A stretch of 47,886 nt of DNA from Emmonsiellopsis sp. PD_33. Its lineage: Eukaryota; Ascomycota; Eurotiomycetes; Onygenales; Ajellomycetaceae. Positions 46,188-47,886 of the stretch are shown one piece after another (the first letter of the stretch is position 1; each line of letters starts with the position of its first letter). The stretch lies in contig JANTQF010000269.1 of assembly GCA_032988165.1 (NCBI GenBank), positions 1 through 47,886 of the forward strand. The letters run 5' to 3'. The translations under genes and the position numbers were made by a program. The notes below the pieces were generated by a model that had not been told where the DNA came from, made no database searches, and saw only the letters and a program-made list of their open reading frames with translations.

Positions 46188-47886
46188 ATGCGTTACCACT
46201 GGGAATTCATCACCACCCCGACGGCCGACACGCCCGGCACCACCCTCATCCTCCACTTCGATGACAAGCGCTACATCTTCGGCCATATGGGCGAGGGCAC
46301 GCAGCGCGCAATCAACCAGCGCGGCGGCCGCCTTATGAGCGTCAACGATGTCTTCGTCTCCGGCACAACCAAGTGGGCGACAACGGGCGGGCTGCTTGGT
46401 ATGGTTCTAACCCTCGCAGACGCGACGTCTGTCTCGGCCGTTGCTCAGTCAGACATGCAGCGGGAGCAGCTCGAGAATCTGCAGAGGCGTCTGGAGACCG
46501 AGACGAACCCGAAGCAGCGGAAGGCCATGCAGGAGGTGTTGGAGAGGAAGCTGGCCAAGAACCAAGCTACCATGGAAGAGCTGGAGCATAAGAGTTCTGT
46601 GTCGTTTCATGGCGGGCCCAATTTGTCGCATTTCGTCGCCACGGGGCGGAGGTTTGTGTTTCGGACTGGCATGCCGTTGTTTGTTAATGAGTTTAGTGAT
46701 TTGAATGGGTTTGTGGGGCCCGATGGGAAAGGGAAGCCCACGGCTGAGCCGTCGTGGTCGGATGACCATTTGAATGTATGGGCGTTGCCGATTCTACCCT
46801 CCGGGTCGTCGGCGGGCGGGAAGAGGACGAGGAAGCGCAGTTTGGACGAGTTCCGGGAGGATGAGGCCATGTCGGATGTTTCGGTAGAGACTGCGAATGC
46901 GTACCAGAAGCGCGTCCAGGATCAGATTGTTCGACAGGCTGTGGTGTCTGACATGTTCAACTCGGACTGGCGCCTGGATGCGCTGGTTGAGACTCCCCTT
47001 GCCCAGGTTCAGATGCCGGCTAAACTCTTCGTTCGCAATGCGGAAACCGACGAGGTCGAGCCGTACAAGGGCCCGAAGCCCGGTCCCGATGTGGCTGTCA
47101 GTGATCTCCCGGACATCAATGTTCTCGTCCGCCAGCCGTGGCCGGGTGCGGCGACTACCACACTGCCCCCGACCACCCCGTCAGAAGTCTCAATGTCGTA
47201 CATTGTCCAGCATCACGACATCCGAGGCAAATTTGATCCGCAGAAAGCACTCGCGCTGGGTGTGGAAAAGGGCCCTAAATTCGGAAAGTTGACCCAGGAA
47301 GAGAGCGTCCAGTCTATCGACGGAAAGACTATTACCCCAGACATGGTTATTGGGCCCTCCGTGCCCGGCGGCGGGATCGCGATCATGGATATCCCCTCAG
47401 CTGAGTACGTTGAGAATCTCCTCGATCGGCCAGAGTGGACAACCCCCGAGGTGATGAAAGGATTCCACGCGTTTGTATGGGTTCTTGGACCGGGAGTTGC
47501 GGCTCATCCGCGTCTACAAGCGTTCGTATCCAATATGTCCCAGTACGAACATGTAATCTCGTCTCCGGACCACTGCCCTAACTACCTTCCCTACCGCAAT
47601 TCGGCTATAATGACCTCCCGATTCGCCGTGATTGATGCGGAGAGATATCGGGTTCCAAACCATGATAATGTTACCGTTCCTCAGAAGGGTCTGCGTCCAG
47701 CGGGTTCACCCGAACAGCCACCTATTGAGCACAATGCAGCATTCAAGCCCGCCGTCGCTGGGCTGCGAATTGGCATGCAACCCAAATTCGAACTTAGTAA
47801 GACTAATGTCCCGGAGGACGTTGATACCAAACAGGTGCAACGAGATATCCGGAAAACCGCCGGTTCACACTGCGCCAGGATCCACG
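46188..47886 (+). CDS. tRNase Z, long form (ELAC2/Trz1-like), partial at the right edge
   Basis: One open frame of 566 codons reaches the window end without a stop. It starts MRYHWEFITTPTADTPGTTLILHFDD and continues KRYIFGHMGEGTQRAINQRG (in pieces) and GGLLGMVLTLAD. This is the amino-half signature of long tRNase Z. Further family landmarks are FHGGPNLSHFVATGRRFVFRTGMPL, IRGKFDPQKALALGVEKGPKFGKL and a conserved GGGIAIMDIPS region (quoted in parts). Long tRNase Z removes the 3' trailer of tRNA precursors in nucleus and mitochondria. The catalytic metal-binding half (HxHxDH) must lie beyond 47,886. A coiled-coil-like insert (about residues 90-135) is unusual. The frame is open upstream to 45,768, with a basic, Arg-rich character that could be a mitochondrial targeting peptide, but it lacks ATG, so the true start may be in an upstream exon. 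Confidence 0.88.
   Translation, partial: MRYHWEFITTPTADTPGTTLILHFDDKRYIFGHMGEGTQRAINQRGGRLMSVNDVFVSGTTKWATTGGLLGMVLTLADATSVSAVAQSDMQREQLENLQRRLETETNPKQRKAMQEVLERKLAKNQATMEELEHKSSVSFHGGPNLSHFVATGRRFVFRTGMPLFVNEFSDLNGFVGPDGKGKPTAEPSWSDDHLNVWALPILPSGSSAGGKRTRKRSLDEFREDEAMSDVSVETANAYQKRVQDQIVRQAVVSDMFNSDWRLDALVETPLAQVQMPAKLFVRNAETDEVEPYKGPKPGPDVAVSDLPDINVLVRQPWPGAATTTLPPTTPSEVSMSYIVQHHDIRGKFDPQKALALGVEKGPKFGKLTQEESVQSIDGKTITPDMVIGPSVPGGGIAIMDIPSAEYVENLLDRPEWTTPEVMKGFHAFVWVLGPGVAAHPRLQAFVSNMSQYEHVISSPDHCPNYLPYRNSAIMTSRFAVIDAERYRVPNHDNVTVPQKGLRPAGSPEQPPIEHNAAFKPAVAGLRIGMQPKFELSKTNVPEDVDTKQVQRDIRKTAGSHCARIH

Overview
The window looks like nuclear DNA of a filamentous ascomycete. The genes on the right have short GT-AG introns of about 45-100 bp with CTAAC-like branch points. 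Their products (Mis12/Mtw1, CENP-X, Dus1, long tRNase Z, a reducing polyketide synthase, an FSH hydrolase) match Eurotiomycete families best. Aspergillus or Penicillium is my guess; no single gene proves it.

Left part, 1 to about 13,610: a gene-dead, AT-rich block of mutated transposons. By eye I find no CpG dinucleotide from base 1 to 13,754, while CpG is common right after. Inside are gag-like minus-strand fragments (66-1580), a stop-riddled plus-strand reading frame with a Lys/Ser/Glu-rich tail (3062-3709), a BED-finger hAT transposase relic (about 4,440-7,870) and a Ty3/gypsy pol relic on the minus strand (about 7,900-13,480). The stops fit C-to-T change, as in RIP.

Middle part, 13,611 to 22,700: a minus-strand run of five genes. 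They are a four-helix membrane protein, the kinetochore protein Mtw1, a GPI-anchored cupredoxin, the histone-fold protein CENP-X and an unrecognised 353-residue protein.

Accessory part, 22,700 to 37,073: a PD-(D/E)XK-like protein of unknown role, an APH-type phosphotransferase and a Poa1-like macrodomain protein. These are followed by a divergent pair: an FSH-type serine hydrolase and a highly reducing polyketide synthase (KS-AT-DH-ER-KR-ACP, no methyltransferase, no thioesterase). The pair looks like a minimal biosynthetic cluster in which the hydrolase could release the PKS product. Intergenic DNA here is rich in the palindrome ACTAGT, and the shared promoter has three repeats of about 40 bp.

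Right part, 37,074 to 47,886: conserved genes. They are a MIF-fold protein lacking the usual N-terminal proline, tRNA-dihydrouridine synthase Dus1, a bZIP transcription factor with a tiny upstream ORF, and the first half of tRNase Z, which runs off the right edge.

Gene models were spliced by hand. All exon phases close, but no transcript evidence was available. Gene functions rest on recognised motifs, not on searches.
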